Shown in pieces: positions 8,127-17,751 of a stretch of DNA of 64,000 nt (its first letter is position 1; each line of letters begins with the position of its first letter). Below the pieces are notes generated by a model. The model saw only the letters and a program-made list of their open reading frames with translations, did no database searches and was not told the DNA's origin. The DNA is from Paenibacillus sp. FSL H7-0331 (GTDB lineage Bacteria; Bacillota; Bacilli; Paenibacillales; NBRC-103111): NCBI RefSeq assembly GCF_001956045.1, contig NZ_MRTH01000006.1, forward strand, positions 62,001-126,000, read 5' to 3'. Made by a program: the position numbers and the translations under genes.

Positions 8127-8636
8127 ATGAAAGAAAAGATCAATCGGGTAGATATTCAAAGAGTAGATGAGCTGGATCTGGCTAAACTGCAGTCTTTGTA
8201 CATAGAAGCGGCTGCCTGGATGGAAGCGAAGGGTATTGACCAGTGGAGAACAAGTGATTTTACAACCGAGCATATGCGAAAGCTCATCCTACAGACGGAG
8301 CTGTACCAAGTGAACTGGAACGGTTCGATTATTGGAGGCTTATCGATCCAGTGGAAAGATGCTATTATCTGGAAAGAGCTGGATTGCGATAATGAAGCCG
8401 GTTACTTACATAAATTAGTCGTGAAGAGAGAATATAACGGCTTAGGTATTGGGAATACAGTGCTTCGTTGGTGTGAGGCTTATATGAAAATGAATGGTAA
8501 GAAGCTGCTCAGGCTGGATTGCGTACCGAGTAATGTGAAATTAAACGAATATTATGTAACCGCCGGATTTGAATTTCGAGGACGTACGGAGGGTAAGGGC
8601 TGGGCTGCAAATTTATATGAGAAAGCCGTTTTATGA
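8127..8636 (+). CDS. GNAT family N-acetyltransferase
   Basis: 169 residues with the GNAT core: LHKLVVKREYNGLGIGNTVLRW carries the acetyl-CoA-binding R/Q-x-x-G-x-G/A equivalent (EYNGLGIG), and LRLDCVPSNVKLNEYYVTAGF is the typical N-x-x-x-x-x-Y-Y-x-x-x-G-F C-terminal motif. AAGAGGTGA precedes the ATG. It follows the PfpI gene closely and may share its transcript. Acceptor unknown. Confidence 0.82.
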   Translation: MKEKINRVDIQRVDELDLAKLQSLYIEAAAWMEAKGIDQWRTSDFTTEHMRKLILQTELYQVNWNGSIIGGLSIQWKDAIIWKELDCDNEAGYLHKLVVKREYNGLGIGNTVLRWCEAYMKMNGKKLLRLDCVPSNVKLNEYYVTAGFEFRGRTEGKGWAANLYEKAVL

Positions 8637-8750
8637 GTGATTAAGAGCAGTAAATGCCGAGCGGACCCATATGAATACTAGTATCCATGCTTGGAAGCCC
8701 GGCAGAAGCAATTCAAGCAGTCATGTGCTCACTGACGGGCTATGGTTTCT

Positions 8751-9656
8751 TCAGGAGGTGATAAAATCACCGCCGTTAATATGCATCGTTTCCCCGGTTA
8801 CGAAACGGGAGTCATCACTCGCTAAATAAACGTAGGCTGGCGCCAGCTCAAACGGCTGTCCCGCGCGTTTCATTGGAGTGTCCAAACCAAAGACGGAAAC
8901 CTCCTGTGCGTTATAGCTGGATACAATAAGCGGTGTCCATATCGGACCTGGAGCTACAGCGTTGACACGAATGCCCTCTTCCACTACATTTAACGCAAAT
9001 GAACGGGTGAAAGAGACGATTGCTCCTTTGGTAGAAGAATAATCGATTAGATTTTTGCTGCCTTGGTAAGCGGTAATGGAAGCGGTGTTGATGATACTAT
9101 CTCCACGGGTTAAATGGGGTAGGGCTGCCTGTGCCATAAAGAAATAGGAGAAGATATTCGTCTGGTAGGTTTGCAGCAGCTGTTCTTCACTGATATCGGT
9201 CAGTTTTTGCTGCGGGTACTGAACGCCTACGTTATTTACAAGTATATTCAGCTTACCATAGGTTCCAAGGGCTGCATCCACAATGGATTGACAATTGCTT
9301 TTGGAACGTACATCTATACGAATGGGGAGACAGCGCTGTCCCAGCTGGCGTATGCGTGCGGCTGTTACATCCGCGTCAGGCTGCTCATAGAGGTAAGCGA
9401 CGACTACATCTGCACCTTCCTTAGCAAATGCAATAGCTACGGCGCGGCCGATGCCGCTGTCTCCGCCCGTAACAATGGCAACCTTCCCTGCAAGCTTGCC
9501 GCTACCCCGGTAGGCAGGGTTTTCGTATATGGGGGGAGGGTCCATTAAGTATTCAAGGCCTGGCTGCCGATCCTGATGCTGTGGCGGAAAGGAGATGGGC
9601 TGCTCATAACACTTGTCTTCCTTGCTGTAATACGGATACATCGGATAATGGGTCAT
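8751..9656 (-). CDS. SDR family oxidoreductase, general-stress type (YhdF/YdaD-like)
   Basis: 301 residues. A roughly 50-residue proline/tyrosine-rich N-terminal extension precedes a classical short-chain dehydrogenase: TGGDSGIG cofactor loop (63-70), NNVG, catalytic Ser in INTASITAYQG and the YSSTK Tyr/Lys pair. This extended form is typical of the Bacillus general-stress protein 39 group and its Paenibacillus relatives. NAD(P)H-dependent; substrate unknown. The minus strand shows AGGAGG before the ATG. It stands alone, convergent with the preceding GNAT gene. Confidence 0.88.
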   Translation of the reverse strand: MTHYPMYPYYSKEDKCYEQPISFPPQHQDRQPGLEYLMDPPPIYENPAYRGSGKLAGKVAIVTGGDSGIGRAVAIAFAKEGADVVVAYLYEQPDADVTAARIRQLGQRCLPIRIDVRSKSNCQSIVDAALGTYGKLNILVNNVGVQYPQQKLTDISEEQLLQTYQTNIFSYFFMAQAALPHLTRGDSIINTASITAYQGSKNLIDYSSTKGAIVSFTRSFALNVVEEGIRVNAVAPGPIWTPLIVSSYNAQEVSVFGLDTPMKRAGQPFELAPAYVYLASDDSRFVTGETMHINGGDFITS

Positions 9657-9803
9657 GTGAACCTCCTGCTTGTTATAAAAGCCTATAAGCCCACCCTATT
9701 CAATTGAGGCATTACTTGTGAACAAAATGTATGATCAGGGTCAAATAGACAATTTTCAAAAAAATATATAATGATTCAATACAGCAAACTGGAGGAATTA
9801 CGA

Positions 9804-10154
9804 ATGAACCCTATTTTAAACGAGATTGGTACCGTATTCATTCCGGTCAGCAGCATACAAAATGCACGCGATTGGTACTGTGATATTCTTGGACTTCCTG
9901 CAGATGGGGAAATATTGTTCGGACACCTGTATGTGCTTCCAATGAAAGGAGCAGGACTTGTGTTGGATAGCAAAATTTACTCCGAGAATAACAAGTTGAA
10001 CTTTCCGGCGTTTCACTTTAATACGAACCATATTCAGGAAGCCTATCAATTTATGAAATCCAAAAATGTAGAATTAGTTACCGAAATACAACACAATCAA
10101 TGGTTTAACTTTAAAGATCCTGATGGGAATTTGCTGATGGTTTGTAAATGCTGA
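9804..10154 (+). CDS. VOC/glyoxalase-like domain protein
   Basis: 116 residues from the ATG at 9804, selected because GGAGG lies at 9791-9795. The N-terminus (VFIPVSSIQNARDWYCDILGLP) and C-terminus (FNFKDPDGNLLMVC-type) are the paired beta-alpha-beta-beta-beta modules of the vicinal oxygen chelate superfamily. Such proteins act as dioxygenases, glyoxalases or drug-binding proteins; the function here is not predicted. Single-gene unit. Confidence 0.75.
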   Translation: MNPILNEIGTVFIPVSSIQNARDWYCDILGLPADGEILFGHLYVLPMKGAGLVLDSKIYSENNKLNFPAFHFNTNHIQEAYQFMKSKNVELVTEIQHNQWFNFKDPDGNLLMVCKC

Positions 10155-10219
10155 TCGATAATAATAAATGTGAAAAAAGATTATGACAATCACTGACAAT
10201 CATGGATGGAGGACTTATT

Positions 10220-10852
10220 ATGAATTGTCCTTTTAAAGAAATATTGAGCTCGGAAGAAGAGATCCGGGAAATTGTAGGGTATCCGAGTGAGCTGGTTATG
10301 AAGAAGGGGATTAATCGATTGGACCAGCATTGTCGGAATTTTATTGCCCTATCCCCTTTACTGTTTGTCGCAACCTCGGATGATCGAGGATGCTGTGATG
10401 TTTCTCCTCGCGGGGATGCGCCTGGGTCTGTACTGGTTCTGGATGAACAGTACATAGTCATACCGGAAAGACCGGGTAATCGCAGAATCGACTCACTAAG
10501 AAATATTCTACTCAATCCTGCTATTGGACTTATCTTTCTCATTCCTGGACTTGAAGAAACCTTGAGAGTTAACGGTAAAGCCTATGTGATCAAGGATGAT
10601 GAGATTCTACAGCAAATGAAAGTCAGGGACAAGCAGCCAAGCTTGGGAATCGGTATCGAGGTAGAGGAATGTTTTATTCATTGTGCCAAGGCTTTCAAAC
10701 GATCGGGCCTATGGGATTCTCATACGTGGGTAGATCAGGAGGAGTTGCCGTCGGTTCCCACTATTTTATCGTCTCATGTGAATTCTGCTGAATACACCGT
10801 CGACATCATTAACAAGGGACTGCAGGAAAGCTATGAGAAAAGGCTGTATTAG
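10220..10852 (+). CDS. Pyridoxamine 5'-phosphate oxidase family protein (MSMEG_1061-like)
   Basis: 210 residues from the ATG at 10220 (GGAGG at 10206-10210). The split-barrel flavin-binding fold is indicated by LFVATSDDRGCCDVSPRGDAPG followed by IPERPGNRRIDSLRNI and the GLIFLIPGLEETLRVNG strand pair, the pattern of the MSMEG_1061-type subfamily. Members bind FMN or F420 and reduce small molecules; this one is unlikely to be the vitamin B6 biosynthetic enzyme. No operon partner is evident. Confidence 0.72.
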   Translation: MNCPFKEILSSEEEIREIVGYPSELVMKKGINRLDQHCRNFIALSPLLFVATSDDRGCCDVSPRGDAPGSVLVLDEQYIVIPERPGNRRIDSLRNILLNPAIGLIFLIPGLEETLRVNGKAYVIKDDEILQQMKVRDKQPSLGIGIEVEECFIHCAKAFKRSGLWDSHTWVDQEELPSVPTILSSHVNSAEYTVDIINKGLQESYEKRLY

Positions 10853-10914
10853 CTGATACATTAATAAGGAGTAACAACCTGCACGCGTGAAAACCTAACC
10901 AGGGAGAGCTGAGC

Positions 10915-11610
10915 ATGGCACAAAAGGAAGCTATTATATTTGATCTTTTTGAAACCTTGATCACTGAATTCGTCGATGGTAGTCGCAAAGTGAGTAGAGC
11001 ATCCAGAGATTACGGCAATTTAATAGGTCTTTCTAACAGCGAGTTTCAGCAGCAGTGGAACGAACGGCAAGAGATGAGAATGAATAGAGGATTTCCAACT
11101 TACCGCGCGGTTATGATGGATATTCTCGAAAAGAACGATTTGCCCTATGTAGAGCACGTTATCGAAGCTCTTTATCAGGAACGTATTCATGAAAAAAAGG
11201 TGCCTTTTATGAATATAAACACAGATGTTATCGACTTGTTGAAGCAATTGAAGAGAGAGCCTGTCAAGCTGGGCGTTATTAGTAACTGCACGGAGGAGGA
11301 AGTTCAGGGATGGGCAGAATGTCCGTTAGCGGATAATTTTGATGAGGTAATTTTTTCTTATCAAGTCGGGTGTGCGAAGCCGGATGCTGCTATCTATGAG
11401 TTAGCCTGTTCGCGTTTGGGGGTCAACCCCAAGCATTGCATGTTTGTTGGAGATGGTGGCTCTAACGAATTGGCAGGAGCTCGCAGTGCAGGTATGGATG
11501 CGTATCAGGCGGCTTGGTACGTTCCCGACTTCATCAGCAGTAAAATCTCAGGTTTTCCACGATTAACGAAACCGAATGAGCTTTACGAGCAGTTTCTGGA
11601 CAAGCAGTGA
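10915..11610 (+). CDS. HAD superfamily hydrolase
   Basis: 231 residues with all HAD motifs: DLFETL (motif I; the first Asp is the nucleophile, and the residue two further on is Glu rather than the common Asp), VISNCTEEE (motif II), the Lys of CAKPD (motif III) and FVGDGGSNE (motif IV). A C1-type helical cap lies between motifs I and II. The Asp-to-Glu change at the general acid position is unusual for a phosphatase and recalls haloacid-dehalogenase-like members. Start ATG 10915 after GGGAGAG. Confidence 0.85.
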   Translation: MAQKEAIIFDLFETLITEFVDGSRKVSRASRDYGNLIGLSNSEFQQQWNERQEMRMNRGFPTYRAVMMDILEKNDLPYVEHVIEALYQERIHEKKVPFMNINTDVIDLLKQLKREPVKLGVISNCTEEEVQGWAECPLADNFDEVIFSYQVGCAKPDAAIYELACSRLGVNPKHCMFVGDGGSNELAGARSAGMDAYQAAWYVPDFISSKISGFPRLTKPNELYEQFLDKQ

Positions 11611-11678
11611 TAGTAATCTGCAGGCAACGTGCAGGATGAATGTCGCACAAGAAAGATTTCCGAGAGGTGATTGCCCTA

Positions 11679-12521
11679 ATGAATGCACCGGTGTTCCAGT
11701 ATAAGGACTTTATGCAGGAGGACTTTCCGATCAAATTTGAAATCAGGACGGAAACCAACTACAATCCGTTCTCTCATGGCCATGAGTTTTTGCAAATTTG
11801 TTATGTTCTGACCGGCGTGTGCCGACATGTGGTTGAAGGTCAGCAGATGGATTTGCAGCGAGGAGATTTATTCTCCATTCCCACCTCTACGATGCACTGT
11901 TTTATGCCGATTGATAAACAAGCCTTTGAACTGGTACAGCTGGATTTTATGCCTTCACTTCTCGAGGAAAACATTAAGGAACTATCGAAAATTTCATTAT
12001 CCTGTCCATTGCTGATCAATTTGTCCCCCCGTTCGCAGATCGTCATCGAGCGTCTGGTGGAGGAGATTAAAAGCGAGCTGGATATTAAGGATGCCTATCA
12101 TCAATATGCGGTCCGCGCTGATTTGCTGAAGATTCTCGTTATGATCACCCGCGAGGTCAGAGGCTGGGCTCAGCAGGCAGGGTCCGGCTATGAACAGGCT
12201 ATTCGTGAGGTCATTCATCATATGGAGCAGCACCTCGATAAACCGCTGACTTTAAAAGAGGCGGCAGCGCGAGTATCTGTTTCGCCTAATTATTTCAGTT
12301 CGCTGTTCAAAATGGTCACTGGAGTCACTTTCAGCGGTTTTCTGTCGGAGCTGCGTTTACGTAAAGCCGGTGAGCTGCTGCTTCAATCGGATTTGTCGGT
12401 GGGAGAGGTGATGGAAGCAGTAGGCTACTTGCACACCGGGCATTTTTTTAAAACGTTTAAAATCAAGTATGGAGTCACCCCTTATGCTTACAAACGAAAT
12501 CATATAAATAGCGGTAAATAG
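11679..12521 (+). CDS. AraC family transcriptional regulator
   Basis: 280 residues from the ATG at 11679, preferred over an ATG at 11640 because GAGAGGTGA ends eight bases upstream. The N-terminal cupin-type sensor (about 20-130, with HGHEFLQICYVLTG) is followed by two helix-turn-helix motifs (LTLKEAAARVSVSPNYFSSLFK and the AraC signature ending VTPYAYKR). It precedes a 2-hydroxyacid dehydrogenase and a sugar-phosphate isomerase on the same strand and probably controls them in response to a sugar or polyol. Confidence 0.88.
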   Translation: MNAPVFQYKDFMQEDFPIKFEIRTETNYNPFSHGHEFLQICYVLTGVCRHVVEGQQMDLQRGDLFSIPTSTMHCFMPIDKQAFELVQLDFMPSLLEENIKELSKISLSCPLLINLSPRSQIVIERLVEEIKSELDIKDAYHQYAVRADLLKILVMITREVRGWAQQAGSGYEQAIREVIHHMEQHLDKPLTLKEAAARVSVSPNYFSSLFKMVTGVTFSGFLSELRLRKAGELLLQSDLSVGEVMEAVGYLHTGHFFKTFKIKYGVTPYAYKRNHINSGK

Positions 12522-12666
12522 TGTAGTTTTGCAAGAAGATTGTGAGGTCCCCCTTCACGAGGCTTCAGCTATAATGAGTTTAGGAACATGATGAAGGCCT
12601 CGAACCTACTAAGCTATCATTCACAGAATTGCAGAATTGGATGAGCTGCCTGATTGGAGATTAGTG

Positions 12667-13671
12667 ATGCGAACATTAGTAACGGTATGGAAAAAGGAAC
12701 TAAAGAAGCTGATATTTACCGAAGAGGTGATCAGGCAATTAGAGTCGGTATCCGAAGTTGACTGGGTGTCAGAAGGAACACCGTATCGAGTGGATCAATT
12801 TGAACAGGACATCCATCGATATGATGCTTGTCTGACATCCTGGGGTTCGCCAAAGTTAACCGTCGAAGTGTTGGCACAAGCGAAGCAGCTAAGCTTTGTC
12901 GGTCATGCTGCTGGAACGTTAACACCCTATGTCGATCCGGCGATTTTCCAAACACCTATAAAAGTGGTCAATGCGAATACGGCGCTTGCCAAATCCACCG
13001 CTGAATTGGCTGTAACGCTGATGATGAGCGGCTCATGGGAAATTTCGAATTACCGTGATCGGTTGAAAAACGGACTGTGGGGAGACAGCGGCAGCGGCAA
13101 TACAGTTATGGGACTATCTGGCCAGACAGTTGGGATCATTGGTCTTGGTGAAATTTCCAGAGAGGTTATCCGTATCCTTCATGCCTTCAACACGCGAGTG
13201 CTGTTGTATTCACCTTATTGCTCAGTGGAGGAAGCACAGGCGCTTGGCGTTTCTCTCTGCAGTCTGGAGGATGTGTTGAGGAACAGCCGTATCGTGTCCC
13301 TTCATGATACATTGACGACGTCTACAAGAGGAATGATAGGTAAAGAGCAATTAAAACTGCTTGCCGACGGTGCTTTGTTAATCAACACGGCACGAGGTCC
13401 TTTGATTGATGAGACGGCTTTGCTGGAGCAGCTTACATCCGGGCGCATATCTGCCGCATTGGATGTGTATCATAGTGAGCCTGTTCAGGCAGACTATACT
13501 CTGCTGAAGCTGCCCAATGTGTTGTGCTTGCCGCACATTGGCGCCTTTTCCGGCTATTGGAAGTCGCAGCTGGCTGCGATGGTTGTGGAGGACTTGGTCA
13601 GGTTTGCGTCAGGACAACTATGCTTAAGGGAAGTGAACGAAGAACGCTTCTTGCGAATGACTGCACAATAA
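12667..13671 (+). CDS. D-isomer-specific 2-hydroxyacid dehydrogenase
   Basis: 334 residues from the ATG at 12667 (GGAGA at 12656-12660). The NAD-binding loop GIIGLGEISREV, the Arg of NTARGPLIDE, the Glu of VYHSEP and the His of LPHIGAFS are the D-2-hydroxyacid dehydrogenase catalytic and cofactor motifs. The substrate is likely a sugar-derived 2-hydroxy acid or ketoacid, inferred from the neighbouring AraC regulator and TIM-barrel isomerase. The 145-bp gap upstream contains a TATAAT and a GAGGCTTCA/TGAAGGCCTC inverted repeat that could belong to its promoter. Confidence 0.87.
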   Translation: MRTLVTVWKKELKKLIFTEEVIRQLESVSEVDWVSEGTPYRVDQFEQDIHRYDACLTSWGSPKLTVEVLAQAKQLSFVGHAAGTLTPYVDPAIFQTPIKVVNANTALAKSTAELAVTLMMSGSWEISNYRDRLKNGLWGDSGSGNTVMGLSGQTVGIIGLGEISREVIRILHAFNTRVLLYSPYCSVEEAQALGVSLCSLEDVLRNSRIVSLHDTLTTSTRGMIGKEQLKLLADGALLINTARGPLIDETALLEQLTSGRISAALDVYHSEPVQADYTLLKLPNVLCLPHIGAFSGYWKSQLAAMVVEDLVRFASGQLCLREVNEERFLRMTAQ

Positions 13672-13730
13672 CTAACCATAACATTGATGATGATTGGGAC
13701 TAGAATTCTAATCAGGAGAGCGAGGATACG

Positions 13731-14540
13731 ATGAAATTATCTTTTACTACATTAGGATGTCCCGAATGGGAGCTGGATTTAATTATTGATAGAGCTGTTG
13801 AATATGGTTTTGATGCGATAGATTTTCGTGGAGTTTCCGGGGAAATGAACATCTACAAACTTCCGGCTTTCTCTGTTGATGCACTCCAGACCCGCGATCA
13901 AATTAAAGCTGCTGGACTTCAGGTATCGTGCTTTTCCAGCTCGGTACATGTGTTCTCCAAGGAAAATTTCGAGAAGAATGTAGCGGAAATCAAAGAATAC
14001 GTCAAGCTCTGCACCATATTTAACACCCGTTATATTCGTGTATTCGGTGGGGCTATAGGTGACACGGATCGTGCAGAGGCTGTTCATACCATGGTACAGC
14101 ATTTTCAAGAGCTGGGTGCATTGGCGAAGGCGCATGGTGTGAAGCTGCTGCTGGAAACCCACGATGACTGGACCGCAAGTGCTGATGTCCAAGCGGTTAT
14201 GGAGCAGGTGGATACAGAAGCGATTGCTGTACTATGGGATCTGCATCATCCCGTCCGGACGCTGGGCGAGCAGCCGACGGATACATGGCAATCACTAAGT
14301 CCCTGGGTCGAATACACCCATGTGAAGGATTCAAAGCTCTTGCCACATACTGACGGGCAATTTCAATATTGTTTAACCGGGGAAGGCGATATGCCCTTAG
14401 TAGATACGATCAAGCTGTTACTAGAGAACGGGTATGATGGCTATTTTACATTTGAATGGGAGAAAAAGTGGCATCCGGAGATCCTGAACGCGGAGGAGTC
14501 ATTCCCGCAATATGTACAATTTATGAGAGCATTGGCTTGA
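13731..14540 (+). CDS. Sugar phosphate isomerase/epimerase (AP endonuclease 2 / IolE-like TIM barrel)
   Basis: 269 residues with the xylose-isomerase-like TIM-barrel pattern and metal ligands: Glu in LLLETHDDW, Asp and His in LWDLHHPV, His in YTHVKDS, and the C-terminal Glu in YFTFEWEKKWHPE. Members interconvert sugars and inosose-type compounds. It starts 59 bases after the dehydrogenase with its own AGGAGAG and is probably co-transcribed. Exact substrate unknown. Confidence 0.85.
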   Translation: MKLSFTTLGCPEWELDLIIDRAVEYGFDAIDFRGVSGEMNIYKLPAFSVDALQTRDQIKAAGLQVSCFSSSVHVFSKENFEKNVAEIKEYVKLCTIFNTRYIRVFGGAIGDTDRAEAVHTMVQHFQELGALAKAHGVKLLLETHDDWTASADVQAVMEQVDTEAIAVLWDLHHPVRTLGEQPTDTWQSLSPWVEYTHVKDSKLLPHTDGQFQYCLTGEGDMPLVDTIKLLLENGYDGYFTFEWEKKWHPEILNAEESFPQYVQFMRALA

Positions 14541-14588
14541 TTCACAAGTAAGTTCTGTAGTGGATTACATGGAGTTGATTTCATAAAT

Positions 14589-14631
14589 AAAAGACTGCTG
14601 GGGTTTGTGTTGACAACCCAGCAGTCTTTTT
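14589..14631. terminator. Bidirectional terminator between isomerase and tagO-like gene
   Basis: Stem AAAAGACTGCTGGG / CCCAGCAGTCTTTT with a 14-nt loop and flanking A/T runs, positioned between convergent genes. Confidence 0.9.
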
Positions 14632-15602
14632 CATATTTGAACTAGTAATAAAATAATCGACGATAAGCACAGACAAGTACTGATCAAACAGAGGAATAGT
14701 ACGACCTGCTTATGGTTGAGACCAGCACGCAGCAGACGATAATGTGCTTGGCTTGCATCTGCTTGATAAATGGATTTTCCTTGCAAAAACCGTTTGATGA
14801 CGACAAAGATGTTATCGAAGATCGGTACACCGAGAGCGAGAATCGGGATAAATAGCGATAATACAGTGGCTTGCTTGAAGGCGCCATCCAAAGCTATAAC
14901 CGCCAGAATAAATCCGAGAAAGGTTGCTCCGGCATCACCCATGAAGATTTTGGCGGGTGGCTTGTTATATCGCAAGTAAGCGATGGTCACACCGACCAAA
15001 ATAATGGCCATAATGGCGGAGTTGGATTGACCTTTTGCTAAGGCTACGATAAACAGGGTAATAGCTGATATGGCAGAGAGCCCACCTGCAAGTCCATCCA
15101 TGCCATCCGAGAAATTAATGACCGTCGTGACACCGAAGATCCATAAAATCGTTAATATAAATTGCAGCAGTACCGGAAGCACTACATATTCACCTGAAAA
15201 CGGGTTATAAAAGCCATCGAAGGTGATTCCTGAAGCATAAACCAGAATAGCGGCTGATACTTGAACAATGAGCTTCGGTAAAGCAGGAAAGTCTTTGCCC
15301 TTAGTTTTGTACCAATCATCCATCGTGCCTATCACCAATAATAAAACCCCGCCTGCAAAAATAGCGCCAGTTTGTAGACTGAAATCTCTGGTAACCAGAA
15401 GATAAGTAATAAAAAAACCAATAAAGATCACATAGCTTGCCGTAAGCGGGATAGGCTCTCGGTGAATTTTACGTTCTACGTCCTGACGGGGCTTGTCCAC
15501 AAAATCCAATCGAAACGCCAATTTCCCAAAAGGGGGAATGAGCAGCAGCACAATGACAAATGAAATTAGAAAGGAAAAAGCATATAAAATAATCGTCACC
15601 AC
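14631..15602 (-). CDS. tagO: Undecaprenyl-phosphate N-acetylglucosamine-1-phosphate transferase (TagO/WecA/MraY family)
   Basis: 323 residues with about ten transmembrane segments. The diagnostic cytoplasmic motifs are DKPRQDVERKIH near the N-terminus, TMDDWYKTKG (DD motif), NFSDGMDGLAGG (NxxDGxDGL) and MGDAGATFLG. The enzyme links GlcNAc-1-phosphate to undecaprenyl phosphate, the first step of teichoic or teichuronic acid-type polymer synthesis. It lies alone, so the polymer cannot be named from the window. Separate from true MraY, which would sit in a dcw cluster. Confidence 0.88.
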   Translation of the reverse strand: MVTIILYAFSFLISFVIVLLLIPPFGKLAFRLDFVDKPRQDVERKIHREPIPLTASYVIFIGFFITYLLVTRDFSLQTGAIFAGGVLLLVIGTMDDWYKTKGKDFPALPKLIVQVSAAILVYASGITFDGFYNPFSGEYVVLPVLLQFILTILWIFGVTTVINFSDGMDGLAGGLSAISAITLFIVALAKGQSNSAIMAIILVGVTIAYLRYNKPPAKIFMGDAGATFLGFILAVIALDGAFKQATVLSLFIPILALGVPIFDNIFVVIKRFLQGKSIYQADASQAHYRLLRAGLNHKQVVLFLCLISTCLCLSSIILLLVQI

Positions 15603-15718
15603 CGATTGTTATGATTCCATAAGTATACATTTAATAGAGAAGAATGTCGATTGAAATCAAGCAAGCACGCAGTCAGGCAGGTCTTATTCAATTGCAGCAA
15701 CTGGGGTTTGCAGGATTC

Positions 15719-16726
15719 TTAGGTTTCGTACAGGATCTGCCCTGTTAAGGATAGATCATATCCATGAATGGAACGAAGATCATTGTGAAATGCTTCAGAT
15801 TTTAATAGCTGAAGAACGTGTTCCAGCCATACCTTGTTTTCCGGTTTTTTTAGCATGACCAGATCATATCGCTCCTGAATTAACGGAATAAATTCGAGAT
15901 TACCGACGATTAAAGCTGCCTTCTCAATACCAACTCCAACATCGGCCCCTCCTGCTGCTACTTTTCCGGCTACTGCCAGATGGCTCGTTTCCTCCTGATC
16001 GTATCCGCTTATTTGACTAGACTCTATATGCTGCAACCGCAGCTGCTCATCCAACAGCACCCTGGCACCAGAACCCTTTTCGCGATTAACAAGACGAAGA
16101 CCGGGTCTGCTTAAATCGCTCCAATGACCAAGATTCAATGGATTGTTGTGCTGTACGTACAAACCGGCTTGCCGTGAAACCAGATTAACTACTACATAGG
16201 AAGAGCCGACGAGCAGCGTGCGGATATATGGCAAATTATATGATCCTGTATCACCATCCAGCAAATGTGTGCTCACAATATCGGATTCACCCTTATACAT
16301 CGATATTAAACTGTCCATGCTGCCAACAAATGCCCGTAAAGGTCGAATGCCTGGAATGCTTCGTTCCATATGCTTGGCTAATAGATCAAGACTCATATCT
16401 TGGCCTGTAATCACGAGATGACGAGCTCCGCTTGCGGGCGGAAAATGCTTCTCTGCCTTAGAATGGACCGTCTGAGTTTGAGCAGACTGAGGTTGTACGG
16501 ATGGATAATGTGGGGGCTGAGCTTCTGCAGATAGGGGATGGAGTACTACCTGCATCGTTTTGGATCGCTGCTTGTAGGCTTCAAGATCTGCTGCGTCTAC
16601 GCGCATTTGTTTGCCCACCCGGTAGGAGGGAAGCTCGCCTTTTTTGATTAGATCGTAGACGGTGAGCTTGGATATTTTTAAAAGCCTGGATATATCTTCA
16701 GTTGTATACGAGGAATCGTTGGACAT
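15719..16726 (-). CDS. HTH (excisionase-type) regulator with periplasmic-binding-like sensor domain
   Basis: 335 residues. Residues 7-57 are a MerR/excisionase-type winged helix (YTTEDISRLLKISKLTVYDL, then RVGKQMRVD). After a Gln/Pro/Ser-rich linker (60-100), residues 105-330 form a PBP_like (ModA-related) ligand-binding domain with NREKGSGARVLLDE and AAGGADVGVGIEKAA. Such proteins are commonly tied to molybdate or tungstate uptake. It is divergently transcribed from modA, so it probably senses molybdate or a related oxyanion and controls modAB. Confidence 0.82.
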   Translation of the reverse strand: MSNDSSYTTEDISRLLKISKLTVYDLIKKGELPSYRVGKQMRVDAADLEAYKQRSKTMQVVLHPLSAEAQPPHYPSVQPQSAQTQTVHSKAEKHFPPASGARHLVITGQDMSLDLLAKHMERSIPGIRPLRAFVGSMDSLISMYKGESDIVSTHLLDGDTGSYNLPYIRTLLVGSSYVVVNLVSRQAGLYVQHNNPLNLGHWSDLSRPGLRLVNREKGSGARVLLDEQLRLQHIESSQISGYDQEETSHLAVAGKVAAGGADVGVGIEKAALIVGNLEFIPLIQERYDLVMLKKPENKVWLEHVLQLLKSEAFHNDLRSIHGYDLSLTGQILYET

Positions 16727-16768
16727 GTAGACCTCCGCATGCTTGATTTGGAAAGATTCGTTTCAATT

Positions 16769-16873
16769 ACTAATTGTATCACATATAGATTAGTTTCAGT
16801 TTTAAATCATGTTCAGTCATAGCTTGAAAAATTTCCGAATAATCAACTATAATCAAATATAACTAATTATATC
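16769..16873 (+). promoter_or_regulatory. modA promoter with repeated ACTAATTRTATC operator motif
   Basis: A sigma-A promoter is visible: TTGAAA (16824-16829), 18-bp spacer, TATAAT (16848-16853). The 12-mer ACTAATTGTATC (16769-16780) recurs as ACTAATTATATC (16862-16873), close to the expected transcription start. A third, inverted half-site GATTAGT (16788-16794) makes the first copy an imperfect palindrome. This is a plausible binding site for the divergent HTH/PBP regulator. Confidence 0.55.
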
Positions 16874-16899
16874 TATTTATAATATATGGAGGCTCGATG

Positions 16900-17751
16900 A
16901 TGAGGAAAAAAGCTGTAAGAAATCAATTATGGGTACCAATTATTGCGATGACTTTACTGATTGCCGGTTGTGGCACCAAGACGGAGCCAATGGCTGAAGC
17001 CGGTGCTGGTTCAAAGCAGCAGCAAAGTGCGAGTCCAGCTCAAGCGCCTGCAGAAGCGGTGGAGCTGACAATTTCAGCAGCTGCAAGCCTGACGGATGCT
17101 CTGAAAGAAATTCAGACAGCCTATCAGGCCAAAGTAAAAAGTACAAAGCTTAACTTTAATTTTGGTGCATCGGGATCGCTGCAGCAGCAAATCGAGCAGG
17201 GAGCTCCAGCTGATTTATTTTTATCCGCGGCTACGAAGAATATGAAGACGCTTGTTGATAAGCAGCTGATTGATGCAGGCAAGCAGAAAAACTTGCTGAC
17301 CAACGAATTGGTCGTCGTTGTGCCTTCAGACGGTAAGGTATCCATTGGCAGCGAAGCGGATTTATCAAAGCCGGAAGTGCTCCATGTTGCAATCGGTATT
17401 CCTGAAAGTGTTCCAGCTGGCAGCTACGCCAAGGAAGCTTTAACCTATAGCAAGCAGTGGGATAGTCTACAGCCGCGACTGGTTCAAGGGAAAGACGTCA
17501 GACAAGTACTGCAGTATATCGAGACAGGCAATGCGGAAGCGGGTTTTGTTTATAAAACGGATGCTTTGACCTCATCTAAAGTAAAGGTTGCGTTTGCCGT
17601 CGATCCTAAGAGCTATCAAGCTGTTGAGTATCCTATTGGTATTGTGAAATCGACCAAGCACAGTAAGGAAGCCGAAGACTTCTACAATTATTTGCAGTCC
17701 AAAGAAGCACTCGATGTGTTCGTTAAATTTGGTTTTACGGTTCCCAAATAA
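16900..17751 (+). CDS. modA: Molybdate ABC transporter substrate-binding lipoprotein
   Basis: 283 residues from the second of two adjacent ATG codons (GGAGG then gives 7-nt spacing). A type II signal peptide ends in the lipobox LIAGC, so it is tethered to the outer face of the membrane. The mature part has the ModA landmarks AAASLTDALKEI, NFGASGSLQQQIEQGAPADLF and a C-terminal YPIGIVKSTKH. It captures molybdate/tungstate. The stop abuts the modB start. Confidence 0.92.
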   Translation: MRKKAVRNQLWVPIIAMTLLIAGCGTKTEPMAEAGAGSKQQQSASPAQAPAEAVELTISAAASLTDALKEIQTAYQAKVKSTKLNFNFGASGSLQQQIEQGAPADLFLSAATKNMKTLVDKQLIDAGKQKNLLTNELVVVVPSDGKVSIGSEADLSKPEVLHVAIGIPESVPAGSYAKEALTYSKQWDSLQPRLVQGKDVRQVLQYIETGNAEAGFVYKTDALTSSKVKVAFAVDPKSYQAVEYPIGIVKSTKHSKEAEDFYNYLQSKEALDVFVKFGFTVPK